A DNA stretch of 64,000 bases from Nocardia bhagyanarayanae (GCF_006716565.1 NZ_VFPG01000002.1:496001-560000); one strand, 5' to 3'. Positions 52,880 to 62,007 are shown, numbered from the stretch's first letter. Notes: generated by a model not told the origin, from the sequence alone. Program-made: numbers and translations.

Positions 52880-54070
52880 TCACACCTTGCAGCGCAGCAA
52901 AGCTTCGCGGAGGTTGCGGCTGCGCACGTCGTCGAGGACGGCCATGCCGAGGCGGTTCATGGTGTAGCCGAAGCCGAGACCGGTGCTCGGATCGGCGAAT
53001 CCGAAGGAGCCGCCGAGGCCCGTCGTGCCGTAGGCGCGTTTGTCGGAGCCGAACCGGAACGAACCGCGGGACTTGCGGAAACCGAGGTGGTAGCGGCTCT
53101 TGGTGTGCAGCACCAGGTCTTCGGCGGGCACGTCGTCGGCGGTGTCGGCGGCGGCGAGCAGGTCGAGCAGGTCGTCGGCGATGGGTAGCGCGCCGGTGCG
53201 CGCCGCGGCCGCGCCGTAGACCTTGGCCAGCGATCGGGCGTTGCCGACGCCGCCGTGGCCGGGCGACTCGACCCCGAGGAATTCGCGGCGGGCGGCTCGC
53301 GCGGGCGCGCCGCAGCGCGGATTGGTCAGCGCCGCATGGGAATGTCCGCGTTCGAGGAAGACCTCGGCGCCGATGCGCAGCGGCAGATCGCGCTCGTAGC
53401 GCAGGATGTCCAGGCCCTTCGTTGCCGAGAGCACCGCGACGCGCTCGATCGGTTCGTCGGCGGGCAAGCCGATGAAGAAGTCCAGGCCGAGCGGCTTCGC
53501 GATGTCTTCGGCGAAAACGCGGCCGAGGGTGCGGCCCTGCGGATCGACGCGGCGCACCAGCTCGCCCTGGTAGAGGCCGAGGGTGATCGCGTGATAGCCG
53601 TGCCGGGTGCCGGGCTGCCACGCGGGCTTCTGCGCCGCGAGGATTTTCGCGAGGCCGTCCATGTCGGCGAGCTGAGGGAGTTTCACCACGGTGTCGAGTC
53701 CGGAAAGACCCGCCTGGTGATCGATCAGCTGGCGCACCGTGATCGCGCCCTTGCCCTGCGCGGCGAACTCCGGCCAGTAGTCGGCGACCGGCTTCTCGTA
53801 GTCCAGGACGCCCTTGGAGACCGCCGTCGCGACCACGAACGCCGCCATGCCCTTGGTCGAGGAGAAGACCGGCACGATGGTGTCCTGTTCCCACGGCTGG
53901 GTGCGGCGCCGGTCCCGGTATCCGGCCCACAGGTCGACGACGGGGCGATCGCCCGCGAAAACGGCTACGGCCGCGCCGATTTCGCCGTGCCGGGAGAAAT
54001 TGCGGCGGAACGCGTCGGCGACCGGACCGAAGCCGGGGGCCACCTCGCCGTGGATCGTGGGTGCACTCAT
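52880..54070 (-). CDS. Serine hydrolase (beta-lactamase/EstB family)
   Basis: A 396-residue class-C-beta-lactamase-like esterase. The catalytic SxxK is SSTKGMAAF, the Tyr element is YHAITLGLY (YxN variant), and family marks are VDLWAGYRDRRRTQPWEQDT, TVRQLIDHQAGLSGL and GLGGSFGFADPSTGLGFGYT. Actinobacteria use such enzymes on esters or lipids rather than lactams. ATG 54070. It is divergent from a second, smaller serine hydrolase. Confidence 0.87.
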   Translation of the reverse strand: MSAPTIHGEVAPGFGPVADAFRRNFSRHGEIGAAVAVFAGDRPVVDLWAGYRDRRRTQPWEQDTIVPVFSSTKGMAAFVVATAVSKGVLDYEKPVADYWPEFAAQGKGAITVRQLIDHQAGLSGLDTVVKLPQLADMDGLAKILAAQKPAWQPGTRHGYHAITLGLYQGELVRRVDPQGRTLGRVFAEDIAKPLGLDFFIGLPADEPIERVAVLSATKGLDILRYERDLPLRIGAEVFLERGHSHAALTNPRCGAPARAARREFLGVESPGHGGVGNARSLAKVYGAAAARTGALPIADDLLDLLAAADTADDVPAEDLVLHTKSRYHLGFRKSRGSFRFGSDKRAYGTTGLGGSFGFADPSTGLGFGYTMNRLGMAVLDDVRSRNLREALLRCKV

Positions 54071-54181
54071 GGTGAGTCGATGGTACCGGCGGTACCGAGA
54101 TCTTCCGGAGGGCTCCCATTCATCGGATCGATTTCCGGTGGCGGTACAACCGCGCCGCCGCGGTCTCGTAGGCTCGTTTGC

Positions 54182-55012
54182 GTGCGTTCACTCGAACAGA
54201 TCCAGGACTGGCCGGTTCGGCACGCGGCGGCCGGTGTGGTCACCGGCGCGGGTGCGGTATCGCAGGGCGACGCCGAGCGCGTCTTCCCGCTGGCCTCGGT
54301 GACCAAGCCGCTGGTCGCCTACGCGGTGCTCGTCGCGGTGGAAGAGGGCGCGATCGAGCTCGACCAGCCCGCGGGCCCACCAGGAGCAACCGTCCGGCAT
54401 CTGCTCGCGCACACTTCCGGGCTCGCCTTCGACACCACCGACGTGCTCGCCGAGCCGGGTGCGCGCCGCATCTATTCGAGTTCCGGCTTCGAGGTGCTCG
54501 CCGAATTCGTCGCGGACCAGACCGGAATCGCGTTCGACGAATACCTGCGGGACGCGGTTTTCGAACCGCTCGGCATGAAATCCTCGGCGCTCACCGGGTC
54601 CGCTGGACACGCGTGCAAGTCCTCGGTGGCGGACCTGCTGCTGTTCGCCGCCGAACTGCTGAACCCGCGGCTGATCTCGGTCGAGACCCACGCCGAGGCC
54701 ACCACCGTGCAATTCCCCGGCGTGAACGGCATCCTGCCCGGATACGGTTCGAAGCGTCCCAACGACTGGGGACTCGGATTCGAAATCCGCGACGCCAAAT
54801 CCCCGCACTGGACCGGCGGAGCGAACTCCCCGCGTACCTATGGGCATTTCGGCCAGTCCGGCACCTTCCTGTGGGTCGATCCGGAAATTGGAGTGGCGTG
54901 TGTCGCGTTGGCGGACGAGAATTTCGGCGACTGGGCACGGGAGGTGTGGCCGGTACTGAGTGACGCGGTGATCGCCGAAGCGAGACTCGCAAGCAACACA
55001 GTCGCGAAGTAA
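54182..55012 (+). CDS. Serine hydrolase (beta-lactamase-like, short form)
   Basis: A 276-residue member of the same fold from GTG 54182: FPLASVTKPLVAYAVLVAVE (SxxK as SVTK), ATVRHLLAHTSGLAFDT, IYSSSGFEVLAEFVAD (YSS in the YxN position), and YGHFGQSGTFLWVDPEIGVA with the HxG element. Substrate unknown. Upstream in-frame codons to 53255 only mirror the first serine hydrolase on the other strand. Confidence 0.83.
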   Translation: MRSLEQIQDWPVRHAAAGVVTGAGAVSQGDAERVFPLASVTKPLVAYAVLVAVEEGAIELDQPAGPPGATVRHLLAHTSGLAFDTTDVLAEPGARRIYSSSGFEVLAEFVADQTGIAFDEYLRDAVFEPLGMKSSALTGSAGHACKSSVADLLLFAAELLNPRLISVETHAEATTVQFPGVNGILPGYGSKRPNDWGLGFEIRDAKSPHWTGGANSPRTYGHFGQSGTFLWVDPEIGVACVALADENFGDWAREVWPVLSDAVIAEARLASNTVAK

Positions 55013-55105
55013 CATACGTAACTTCGGGCACTCCAGTACACTCAGGCAACGCCAGCTGGGACGAGTCGTTGGGGAAGACGTCCCTCGTCGAAGCTGGAGG
55101 TATCG

Positions 55106-55645
55106 GTGGTGCGCGCATCGAGTCAGTTCGCGGACGCGACGGCGGGTGTGGTGTGGATCCACTCGTCGCCCGCCGCGCTGTGCCCACACGTCGAGTGGGC
55201 GCTCACCTCGGCCCTCGGTTCCCCCGCCAAACTGCGGTGGACCACCCAACCGGCCGACGGACAACTGCGCGCGACCAGCGACTGGATCGGCCCCGTAGGC
55301 ACCGCCGCCCGTATTGCCCAGTCGTTGCGGTCTTGGCCGGTGCTCCGGTTCGAGGTCACCGAGGACCCGAGCGATGGGGTCGACGGGGAGCGGTACAGCT
55401 TCGTGCCCGCCTTGGGGTTGTGGCATGGGTCCACCAGTGCGAACGGGGATGTGACGCTGGGGGAGATGCGGTTGCGGGCGATGTTGCAGGCGGCGCGGGA
55501 GCTCGGGAAGTACTCCGCTTACGACCTGGCGTCCGAGATCGATCGTGCGTTGGGGACGGCGTGGGACGAGGACCTGGAGGTCTTTCGGTCCGGGGACGGT
55601 GGGGTTGGGGCCGAGGTGACTTGGTTGCGTCGGGACGTGGGGTAG
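55106..55645 (+). CDS. DUF3145-domain protein
   Basis: A 179-residue actinobacterial protein: SQFADATAGVVWIHSSPAAL, CPHVEWALTSALGSPAKLRW, RYSFVPALGLWHGSTSANGD, VTLGEMRLRAMLQAARELG. This is the DUF3145 signature; the family is conserved in Mycobacteriales, usually near lipid genes, with no known activity. GTG 55106 or 55109 follows GGAGG (55096-55100). It is the last gene before the repeat island. Confidence 0.87.
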   Translation: MVRASSQFADATAGVVWIHSSPAALCPHVEWALTSALGSPAKLRWTTQPADGQLRATSDWIGPVGTAARIAQSLRSWPVLRFEVTEDPSDGVDGERYSFVPALGLWHGSTSANGDVTLGEMRLRAMLQAARELGKYSAYDLASEIDRALGTAWDEDLEVFRSGDGGVGAEVTWLRRDVG

Positions 55646-55949
55646 GTCTTCGGTCCGCGCGAATTGGTTTTCGCTGCTTTTGCTTTCCGGTGTGGGGGTT
55701 TCGGTCGCGTGGGGGGTTGGGGGTTTCGGGGGCTTCTGGTCACGCTCGGCTTGCCAGGTGCGCTGGGGTGGCGTGCGGGTGACGTCCGGGGTGGGCATGG
55801 CGGTTGCGTCGGTGGAGCGGTTGCGTTGGGGTGGGCGGTTGCGTCGAGGTGGTTGCGTTGGAGTGGGTGTCGTCCGGGTGGGCGGAGCGGTTGCGTTTGG
55901 TCGACGTGGTTCCGGGGGTTTGGCCTGCTAGTCCATGCGCGGTTGTTTC

Positions 55950-56060
55950 AGGTTTGCCTCGAACGGTGCTGGGCGCGTTGGGAGCCGTACCCGGCTTACC
56001 TCCCGCAGTTGGTAGACGTGGGCTCGGCTTCCGGCGTGGTCATCTGGCTGTGGTTGCGTT
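55950..56060 (+). repeat. 111-bp inverted repeat, left arm
   Basis: About 85% identical to the reverse complement of 57678-57788. The best-kept part is CCGTACCCGGCTTACCTCCC followed by GCAGTTGG, then CGGCTTCCGGCGTGGTCATC followed by TGGCTGTGGTTGCGT. On the plus strand one frame reads YPAYLPQL ... GSASGVVIWLWLR, and the same peptide appears in the right arm, so the arms may derive from a once-coding sequence. Confidence 0.82.
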
Positions 56061-56164
56061 CTGGTTGGGAGCGGGTGGGGTTGGGCGTCGGAGTGCGGTG
56101 GGTGAGGTTGTGGCACACGGAGTTAGCGCTCCTGGCCCGGCACTGGCGCTGTGATACGTACGCG

Positions 56165-57500
56165 GGGTGAGTGGTAAGGGGTGGTGCGCGTCGTGGGTGA
56201 GTGGGTGGCGGTCGCTGCGGTGGTGGTCCGTGTTGTGGGTGAGTGGAGGCGGGCGGCTGCGGCGGCTGCGCGTATCGCGGGTCAGTGGGTGGCGGTCGTT
56301 GCCGTGGCCCCGTCGTGGGTGATGGAGACGGGCCGCTGCGGGGGCGGCGCGTGTCGCGGGTCAGTGGGTGGCGGTTGTTGCGGGGGCGGCGTGCGTCGCG
56401 CGTGAATGGGAGGCGGTCGCTGCGGGGGCGGCGCGTGTCGCGGGTCAGTGGTTCGCGGTCGTTGCGGTGGCGGCATGCGTCGCGCGTGAATGGGAGGCGG
56501 TCGTTGCGGGGGCGGCGTGCGTCGCGCGTGAATGGGAGGCGGTCGCTGCGGGGGCGGCGTGCGTCGTGGGTGAGGGGAGGCGGTCGTTGCGGTGGTGGCC
56601 CGTGTCGCGGGTCAGTGGCTGGCGGTCGCTGCGGTGATGGTGGCGCGTGTCGCGGTGAGTGGGTGGCGGTCGCTGCCGGTGGCGGCGCGTGTCGTGGGTG
56701 AGTGGGTGGCGGTCGCTGCCGGTGGCGGCATGCGTCGCGGTGAGTGGGTGGCGGTCGCTGCCGGTGGCGGCGTGCGTCGTGGGTGAGGGAGGAGGTCGCT
56801 GCGCTGGCGGCGTGCGTCGTGTGGCAGTCGTTGCGGTGGTGGCCCCGTCGTGGGTTATGGAGACGGGCCGCTGCGATGGTGGCGCGCGTCACGGGTCAGT
56901 GGCTGGCGGTCGTTGCGGTGGTGGCCCGTGTCGTTGGTGATGGAGACGGCCGCTGCTGCCGCGGCGCGTGTCGCGGGTCAGTGGGTTGCGCTGGTGGCCC
57001 GTGTCGTCGGTAATGGAGACGGGCCGCTGCGATGGTGGCGCGTGTCACGGGTCAATGGCTGGCGATCGCTGCGGTGGTGGCATGCGTCGCGGTGAGTGGG
57101 AGGCGGTCGCTGCGGTGGCGGCGTGCGTCGTGGATGAGGGGAGGCGGTCGCTGTGGCGGTGGCATGCGTCGTGGGTGGCGGTCGTTGCGGTGGTGGCATG
57201 GTCGCGCGTGAATGGGAGGCGGCCGTTGCGGGGCGGCGCGTGTTGTGGGTGATTGGGGGCGGGCCGTTGTGGGGGCGGCGCGTGTCGTGGGGCAGTGGGG
57301 GCGGTCGCTGTGGCGGTGGCGTGCGTCGTGGGTGGCGGTCGCTGTGGCGGTGGCGTGCGTCGTGGGTGGCGGTCGCTGTGGCGGTGGCGTGCGTCGTGGG
57401 TCGCGGTCGTTGCGGTGGTGGCATACGTCACGCGTGAATGGGAGGCGGCCGTTGCGGGGCGGCGCGTGTCGTGGGTAAGTGGACGGCGGTAGCTGTGGCG
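56165..57500. repeat. GC-rich minisatellite, about 32 units of about 42 bp
   Basis: Degenerate tandem units with cores GGGTGGCGGTCGCTGCGGTG, GTGGCGTGCGTCGTGGGTGA and variants (GTCGCGGGTCAGTGG, GCGCGTGAATGGGAGGCGG). Unit length is mostly 41-43 bases, i.e. about 14 codons, so several frames remain open. Higher-order repetition is visible: ATGGAGACGGGCCGCTGCG recurs at about 56320, 56858 and 57012. Strong strand asymmetry (G/T on the plus strand) is notable. Confidence 0.85.
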
Positions 57501-57575
57501 GCGGCGCACACCGAGAGTGGGTGCCGAGGCCGAGAATCGACGGTAGTCAAATGGTTGCTATTTGATCTTCGAACG

Positions 57576-57630
57576 CCACCATATGACTACCGTCGAATCC
57601 ATTTCTCTATCGACGGTAGTCAAATGGTGG
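57576..57630. repeat. Palindromic repeat element, copy 2
   Basis: Arms 57576-57596 and 57610-57630 are inverted repeats (20 of 21) around the 13-base loop ATCCATTTCTCTA. It is the inverted form of the element at 10706-10762. Compared with that copy, arm bases differ in pairs that keep the stem (GCC/GGC against ACC/GGT, TCG/CGA against a TGA/CAA-type change). An additional identical 19-base half-arm lies at 57537-57555. Confidence 0.85.
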
Positions 57631-57677
57631 TTGGGCCTTGACAGACCGATCAGCTCTTCACATTTGCGACTCCCTAG

Positions 57678-57788
57678 ACGCAACCACAGCCAGATGACCA
57701 CGCCGGAAGCCGAACCCAGCGCACCCAACTGCGGGAGGTAAGCCGGGTACGGCACACGACGCGCCCAGCACTGCTCCGAGGCGAACCT
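57678..57788 (-). repeat. 111-bp inverted repeat, right arm
   Basis: The reverse complement of this stretch matches 55950-56060 at about 85% with one single-base indel. Both arms read inward toward the minisatellite. No transposase gene and no target-site duplication were identified by eye. Confidence 0.82.
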
Positions 57789-57799
57789 GGGTAGGCCCA

Positions 57800-58110
57800 C
57801 CCTCATGGGCACCCTCAACATTGGGAGCCGTCAACCCAACGCATACCTCCGCGCAAAACCGAGCCCAATGCCCGACGGCAGGCTCACCTCTTGGGCACCT
57901 CCAACGTTGGGAACTGTCAACCCAACGCATACTTCCGCGCAAAACCGAGCCCAACCCAACGCATACCTCCGCGCAAAAACCGAGCCCAAAACCCGACGGC
58001 AGGTCCACCTCTTGGGCACCCCCGACATTGGGAACCGTCAACCCGCCCCATACTTCCGCGCAAAACCGAACTCGAGAACCCGACGGCAGGTCCACCTCAA
58101 CCAAACCCCA
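57800..58110. repeat. Tandem repeat of about 85-115 bp units
   Basis: Four imperfect units share ATTGGGAACCGTCAACCC, AACGCATACCTCCGCGCAAA, ACCGAGCCCAA, CCCGACGGCAGGTCCACCTC and TTGGGCACC. One unit contains an internal partial duplication (57950-57980). Composition is more AT-balanced than the minisatellite. No gene. Confidence 0.8.
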
Positions 58111-58226
58111 GCGCTCGGAAACGTCCACCAACCGGACGCGCCAGGCAAAAGCTCTGACACGGCGAGCAACCCGGGTACACCAACCTGCTGATTCGGGCTA
58201 CTTCCACCCGCGAAAGACCCCGCGAA

Positions 58227-58976
58227 TCAGCCCTCTTCGGCGCGACGCGAACTCACCTGCTGATCCTGCTCCGGCAACCTTGTCGTCGACGCCATCCGCA
58301 CCCACGGCCATGTCATCAATGCCCACACGACCAGCAGGATGACGGCCACGGTCCCCCAGTACCACGGCCAAGGTCCGAGCACGTCGAGCAGCGATGGCGT
58401 CGAAGGCTTTCGGTTGACGAATCCGTAGTTGGTGTCGGCGAGGGAGTTGAAGACGAAGGTGACCGCGACCCACACCACGGTGACCGCCACGGCGAACCAG
58501 TAGCTGCGCCAGGTCGGATGCATGCCGATGCCCCAGGTCAGGTAGATCGCGGCCCAGACCACGGCCAAGTGGATCGCCCAAAAGGCGAGGAACTCGTAGT
58601 GCGGGAACTCGGGGCTTTCCAGGGCCGGCGAGATGAGCGCTTGGGTGCTCAGGGTGAGGCACCAGTAGTAGGTCAGTGCGTACGCCCAGCGCTGGTGGGT
58701 CAACAGTGCGTAGCCTGCGACGATCGTCGCGAGATCGGTCAGGCGTAGCGGAACCGAGCGGCCGATGGTGGGTGGGAACAGCGTGGAGAGGTAGATCGCC
58801 AGATACATGCCCAACGTCACCGCACCGAACGTGCGGCTGAAACGGCGTGCGGCCGAAGGGGTTTGCGTTCGCCCGACTACGACGACCAGCACCGCGCCCA
58901 CCGCGAACACGGCGAGCACGATCCAATGCGACAGCCCGTAAGCGGAGAACTCCCGCTGCGCCGTGGGTGCGTCCAC
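58227..58976 (-). CDS. TIGR02206-family integral membrane protein
   Basis: A 249-residue membrane protein with six or seven hydrophobic segments: FSAYGLSHWIVLAVFAVGAV, PLRLTDLATIVAGYALLTHQ, YYWCLTLSTQALISPAL, HYEFLAFWAIHLAVVWAAIY, FVFNSLADTNYGFVNRKPST. The conserved H-W (LSHW), LC/LTD and YGF(V)NRKP motifs fit the TIGR02206 (YwaF-like) family of unknown function. The C-terminal 20 residues are charged. The repeat island lies just downstream. Confidence 0.83.
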   Translation of the reverse strand: MDAPTAQREFSAYGLSHWIVLAVFAVGAVLVVVVGRTQTPSAARRFSRTFGAVTLGMYLAIYLSTLFPPTIGRSVPLRLTDLATIVAGYALLTHQRWAYALTYYWCLTLSTQALISPALESPEFPHYEFLAFWAIHLAVVWAAIYLTWGIGMHPTWRSYWFAVAVTVVWVAVTFVFNSLADTNYGFVNRKPSTPSLLDVLGPWPWYWGTVAVILLVVWALMTWPWVRMASTTRLPEQDQQVSSRRAEEG

Positions 58977-59414
58977 CTGCTCAGTTTAGTTGTGGGAGCG
59001 GCGGAGATTTGGTTGCCGCGCGACCAAGGCGCGCGGCGCGGCGCGGAATGAAGCTCGACCGCTGGTACGACGGGTCACGCTGCTGAACCGGCCGTGTGCA
59101 CATGGCGGCGGGTTGATTCGGCCGCGTCGGTCCATGTCCCTGGTGTCGATTCGGGTCGCGAGGTCGGTCCGTGTCCAGCTGGACGCGGGAGGTGATTCGG
59201 GCTGCGACATGCGTCCGCGTCCATCGGGTCGCGGGCGCGAATTCAAGCCGCTCACCTGACCGCAGGTTTCGATCCGGGCTGCGACATCGTCTTCGTCCAT
59301 CGGGACGCGGGTTTGTATCAGGCCCGCGACATCCGTCCGAACCCCTCGGACCGCAGGCGTACGTTCAAGCCGCGACAGCAGATCGTCGGCGCGGCGCGGG
59401 CAGCGGGCGTCGGT
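58977..59414. repeat. Intergenic region with degenerate repeats of about 50 bp
   Basis: 438 bases without a gene. From about 59100 to 59370 loosely repeated units share TTCGGGCTGCGACAT, CGTCCATCGGG, GCGGG and GAATTCA/GTTCAAGCCG-type ends (e.g. around 59190, 59270, 59320). They resemble the degraded repeat fields near lysG in style but not in sequence. Confidence 0.55.
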
Positions 59415-60284
59415 TCAGGCGGCTACTGCCGAGCGTCGGCGGGCCGTGGCGATGCGGCGACCGATGATCCCTTGCCGCGGCGCGAACAGGTACGCCAGCG
59501 TGAACGCGACGCCCTGAACCACGACCACCATGCCGCCGGGCGCGGTGTCCAGGTGGTAGCTGACGTACAGCCCGATCACCGAACAGAGCGCCGAGACAGC
59601 GGGGGCTATCACCAGCATGCGACCGAAGCGGTCGGTGAGCAGGTACGCGGTGGCTCCCGGAATGATCAACATCGCCACCACGAGGATGACGCCGACAGCC
59701 TGGAGTGCGAGGACCGCGGTCAGCGCGAGCAGCGCCAGGAGCGCGGTGCCGAGGAGGCGCGGGCGCAGGCCGATGGCGTGGGCGTGGGTGGTGTCGAAGG
59801 CGTAGAGGGTGAAGTCGCGTCGCTTCAGGACGAGGGCGGTGAGCACGATGACGCCGAGGATGGCGATCTGGACGAGCTCGTCGCGGCTCACGCCGAGCAG
59901 GTTGCCGAAGATGATGTGGTTCAGGTCGGTCTGGCTCGGCGTTACCGAGACCAGGACCAGCCCGAAGGCGAACATCGTGGTGAAGACGATGCCGATCGCC
60001 GCGTCTTCCTTCACCCGGCTGGTGTTGCGCACGACGCCGATGAGCGCGACGGCGAGGAAGCCGAAGACGACGGCTCCCACCGCGAACGGCGCGCCGACGA
60101 TGTAGGCGAGGACGACACCGGGCAGCACGGCGTGCGACACCGCGTCGCCCATCAGGGACCACCCGATCAGCACCAGCCAGCACGACAACGTCGCGCACAC
60201 CACGGCGGTGACCAGGGTGGTGGCCAGCGCCCGGACCATGAACTCGTAGCGCAGCGGATCGACGAAGAACTCCACGAGCGACAT
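59415..60284 (-). CDS. Metal ABC transporter permease (Mn/Zn type)
   Basis: A 289-residue ABC-3-family permease with eight or nine spans: MSLVEFFVDPLRYEFMVRAL, LIGWSLMGDAVSHAVLPGVV, KEDAAIGIVFTTMFAFGLVL, NHIIFGNLLGVSRDELVQIA, LQAVGVILVVAMLIIPGATA. This matches ZnuB/MntB/SitC-like permeases. ATG 60284 follows the ATPase stop by one base. Third gene of the operon SBP-ATPase-permease. Confidence 0.9.
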   Translation of the reverse strand: MSLVEFFVDPLRYEFMVRALATTLVTAVVCATLSCWLVLIGWSLMGDAVSHAVLPGVVLAYIVGAPFAVGAVVFGFLAVALIGVVRNTSRVKEDAAIGIVFTTMFAFGLVLVSVTPSQTDLNHIIFGNLLGVSRDELVQIAILGVIVLTALVLKRRDFTLYAFDTTHAHAIGLRPRLLGTALLALLALTAVLALQAVGVILVVAMLIIPGATAYLLTDRFGRMLVIAPAVSALCSVIGLYVSYHLDTAPGGMVVVVQGVAFTLAYLFAPRQGIIGRRIATARRRSAVAA

Positions 60285-60285
60285 G

Positions 60286-61035
60286 TCAGCCCGCCTTCGG
60301 GAGTGAATCGCGTTCCAGCACATCGAGCCCGAAGGCCAGCGCCAGTTTCTCGGGCCGCAGCACCTCGCCGGTCTCGCCGTGCGCGAGCACTTTTCGCATG
60401 ATCAGGACCGACTCGTCGGCCAGGTCGGGCAGCGCGTGCAGGTCGTGGGTGGAGATCAGGATGGTGGCGCCGTCGGCGGCGAGTTCGCGAAGCAGCGTGG
60501 TGATGGTGGCCTCGGAACGCTTGTCCACTCCGGCGAACGGCTCGTCGAGCAGCAGAATGGTTGCGCCCTGGGCGATTCCGCGCGCCACGAAGGCTCGTTT
60601 GCGCTGTCCGCCGGACAGTTGCCCGATCTGGCGGTCGGCGAGATCGGTCAGTTCCACGCGTTCCAGGGCGTGTGCCACGGCTTCCCGGTCCGCGCGCCGG
60701 GGGCGGCGGGTGAAACCCATGTGACCGTAGCGTCCGGTCATCACGACATCGCGCACCGACAGCGGGAAACTCCAGTCGACCGCCTCGCTCTGCGGCACAT
60801 AGCCGAGCGATCCGGTGCGACGCGCGCCCGCGGGGTCGGTCCCGTTGATACGCACCGTGCCGCGATCGGGTCGCACCAGACCCATGATCGTCTTGAACAG
60901 CGTCGACTTGCCGGAGCCGTTCATGCCGACGAGTCCGCACACGCGCCCGGAACGCAAGGTCAGATCGACGCCGTCGAGCGCGAGTACTTCGCCGTAATGC
61001 ACTGTGACGTCACGGATTTCGATGCTGGGTGTCAT
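60286..61035 (-). CDS. Metal ABC transporter ATP-binding protein (Mn/Zn type)
   Basis: A 249-residue ABC ATPase: Walker A GMNGSGKST, Q-loop region LGYVPQSEAVDWSFPLSVRD, signature LSGGQRKRAFVARGIAQGA, Walker B LLLDEPFAGVD and switch His in STHDLH. The PQSEAVDWSFPLSVRDVVMTG segment is typical of manganese/zinc importers. ATG 61035 overlaps the stop of the binding-protein gene (ATGA), so they are coupled. Confidence 0.92.
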   Translation of the reverse strand: MTPSIEIRDVTVHYGEVLALDGVDLTLRSGRVCGLVGMNGSGKSTLFKTIMGLVRPDRGTVRINGTDPAGARRTGSLGYVPQSEAVDWSFPLSVRDVVMTGRYGHMGFTRRPRRADREAVAHALERVELTDLADRQIGQLSGGQRKRAFVARGIAQGATILLLDEPFAGVDKRSEATITTLLRELAADGATILISTHDLHALPDLADESVLIMRKVLAHGETGEVLRPEKLALAFGLDVLERDSLPKAG

Positions 61036-61973
61036 GGCCGAGCTCCCGTCAGCGCCGCGGTGATGGTCTTCACGTCGTGCCGGATCAGATCCAGGTACGT
61101 GGGCACCGGGCCATCGGCCTCGGAGAGCGAGTCGACGTAGAGCACGCCGCCGAAACGCGCGCCGCTCGCCTCGACCACACGCTGCATGGGAGCGTCGGAC
61201 ACCGTCGACTCGCAGAACACGGCGGGCACCCGGTTCGTGCGGACGAAATCGATCGCCGAGGTGATCTGCTGCGGCGTCGCCTGCTGTTCGGCGTTGACCG
61301 CCCAGATGTACTTCTCGGTGAGCCCGGCGTCGCGAGCCAGATAGGAGAACGCGCCCTCGCAGGTCACCAGTGCGCGCTCGTTGGGCGGCAGCGTGGCGAG
61401 GGTGGCCACCAGTTCGTCGTGGATCTTCTGCAGCTCGGCCTGGTAGGCGGCGCCGGCCGCGCGGAAGTCGGCGGCATGCTCGGGAGCGAGTTCGCTGAAG
61501 GCGCGAATCATGTTGTCCACGTAGATCTTCACGTTCAAGGGAGACATCCACGCGTGCGGGTTCGGCTTGCCCTGATACGCGTCCTCGGTGATCGACATCG
61601 GCGTCACGCCGTCGCTGACGACCACGTGCTTCACGTCCACATCCTCGACGAACTGCACGAACCACGCCTCGAGGTTCATGCCGTTGTCGAGGATGAGATC
61701 GGCGGTCGAGGCCCGGCGAACATCACCGGGGGTCGGCTCGTAGCCGTGAATCTCCGCGCCCGCCTTGGTAATCGATTCGACGGTGAGATGCTCACCCGCT
61801 ACTTGGCGCGCGATATCGGCGAGCACGGTGAATGTGGTCAGCACCACCGGTTTCTCGTTCCGGTTCGCGGACTCGCCACAGGCGGCAAGCGTCGCGGTGA
61901 GCGTGATCGCGCCGAGTAGAGCGGCGAACACGCGAGCGGTCGTGCGGAACAACGGGTGGAGCCAGGCCTTCAC
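61032..61973 (-). CDS. Metal-binding lipoprotein of Mn/Zn ABC transporter
   Basis: A 313-residue cluster-A-I (PsaA/MntC/ZnuA) binding protein. The lipoprotein signal ends LTATLAAC. Likely metal ligands are His in AEIHGYEPTPGD, His in NPHAWMSPLN, Glu in VTCEGAFSYLA and Asp in YVDSLS, the His2-Glu-Asp set most often seen with manganese-type members. There is no His-rich loop, arguing against a high-affinity zinc ZnuA. First gene of the operon; a palindrome lies 34 bp upstream of the start. Confidence 0.9.
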   Translation of the reverse strand: MKAWLHPLFRTTARVFAALLGAITLTATLAACGESANRNEKPVVLTTFTVLADIARQVAGEHLTVESITKAGAEIHGYEPTPGDVRRASTADLILDNGMNLEAWFVQFVEDVDVKHVVVSDGVTPMSITEDAYQGKPNPHAWMSPLNVKIYVDNMIRAFSELAPEHAADFRAAGAAYQAELQKIHDELVATLATLPPNERALVTCEGAFSYLARDAGLTEKYIWAVNAEQQATPQQITSAIDFVRTNRVPAVFCESTVSDAPMQRVVEASGARFGGVLYVDSLSEADGPVPTYLDLIRHDVKTITAALTGARP

Positions 61974-62007
61974 AAGCCGAATGATAAGTTTCGGGTTACC
62001 TAAATTT

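Larger units (their letters stand above)
55646..58226. repeat. 2.6-kb gene-free repeat island
   Basis: No convincing gene is found between the DUF3145 gene and the TIGR02206 gene. In order it holds: GCGGTTGCGTTGGGGTGG-type short repeats (55795-55910), the left inverted-repeat arm (55950-56060), a minisatellite (56165-57500), the palindromic element copy 2 (57537-57630), the right arm (57678-57788), and a larger tandem repeat (57800-58110). Frames that stay open here are low-complexity Arg/His/Pro or Trp/Gly/Val translations of the repeats. Confidence 0.8.

Noticed and set aside
55996..56892. 298-codon minus-strand frame in the minisatellite (Arg/His/Pro-rich)
   Set aside because: A by-product of the 42-bp period; several frames stay open at once and none has a ribosome-binding site or recognisable domain.
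56165..57500. CRISPR array
   Set aside because: Units are degenerate and contiguous; there is no constant repeat separated by unique spacers of fixed length and no cas gene in the window.
57658..58131. 157-codon minus-strand frame with repeated FCAEVCVGL
   Set aside because: Translates the tandem repeat and inverted-repeat arm; the equivalent plus-strand frame is equally open.
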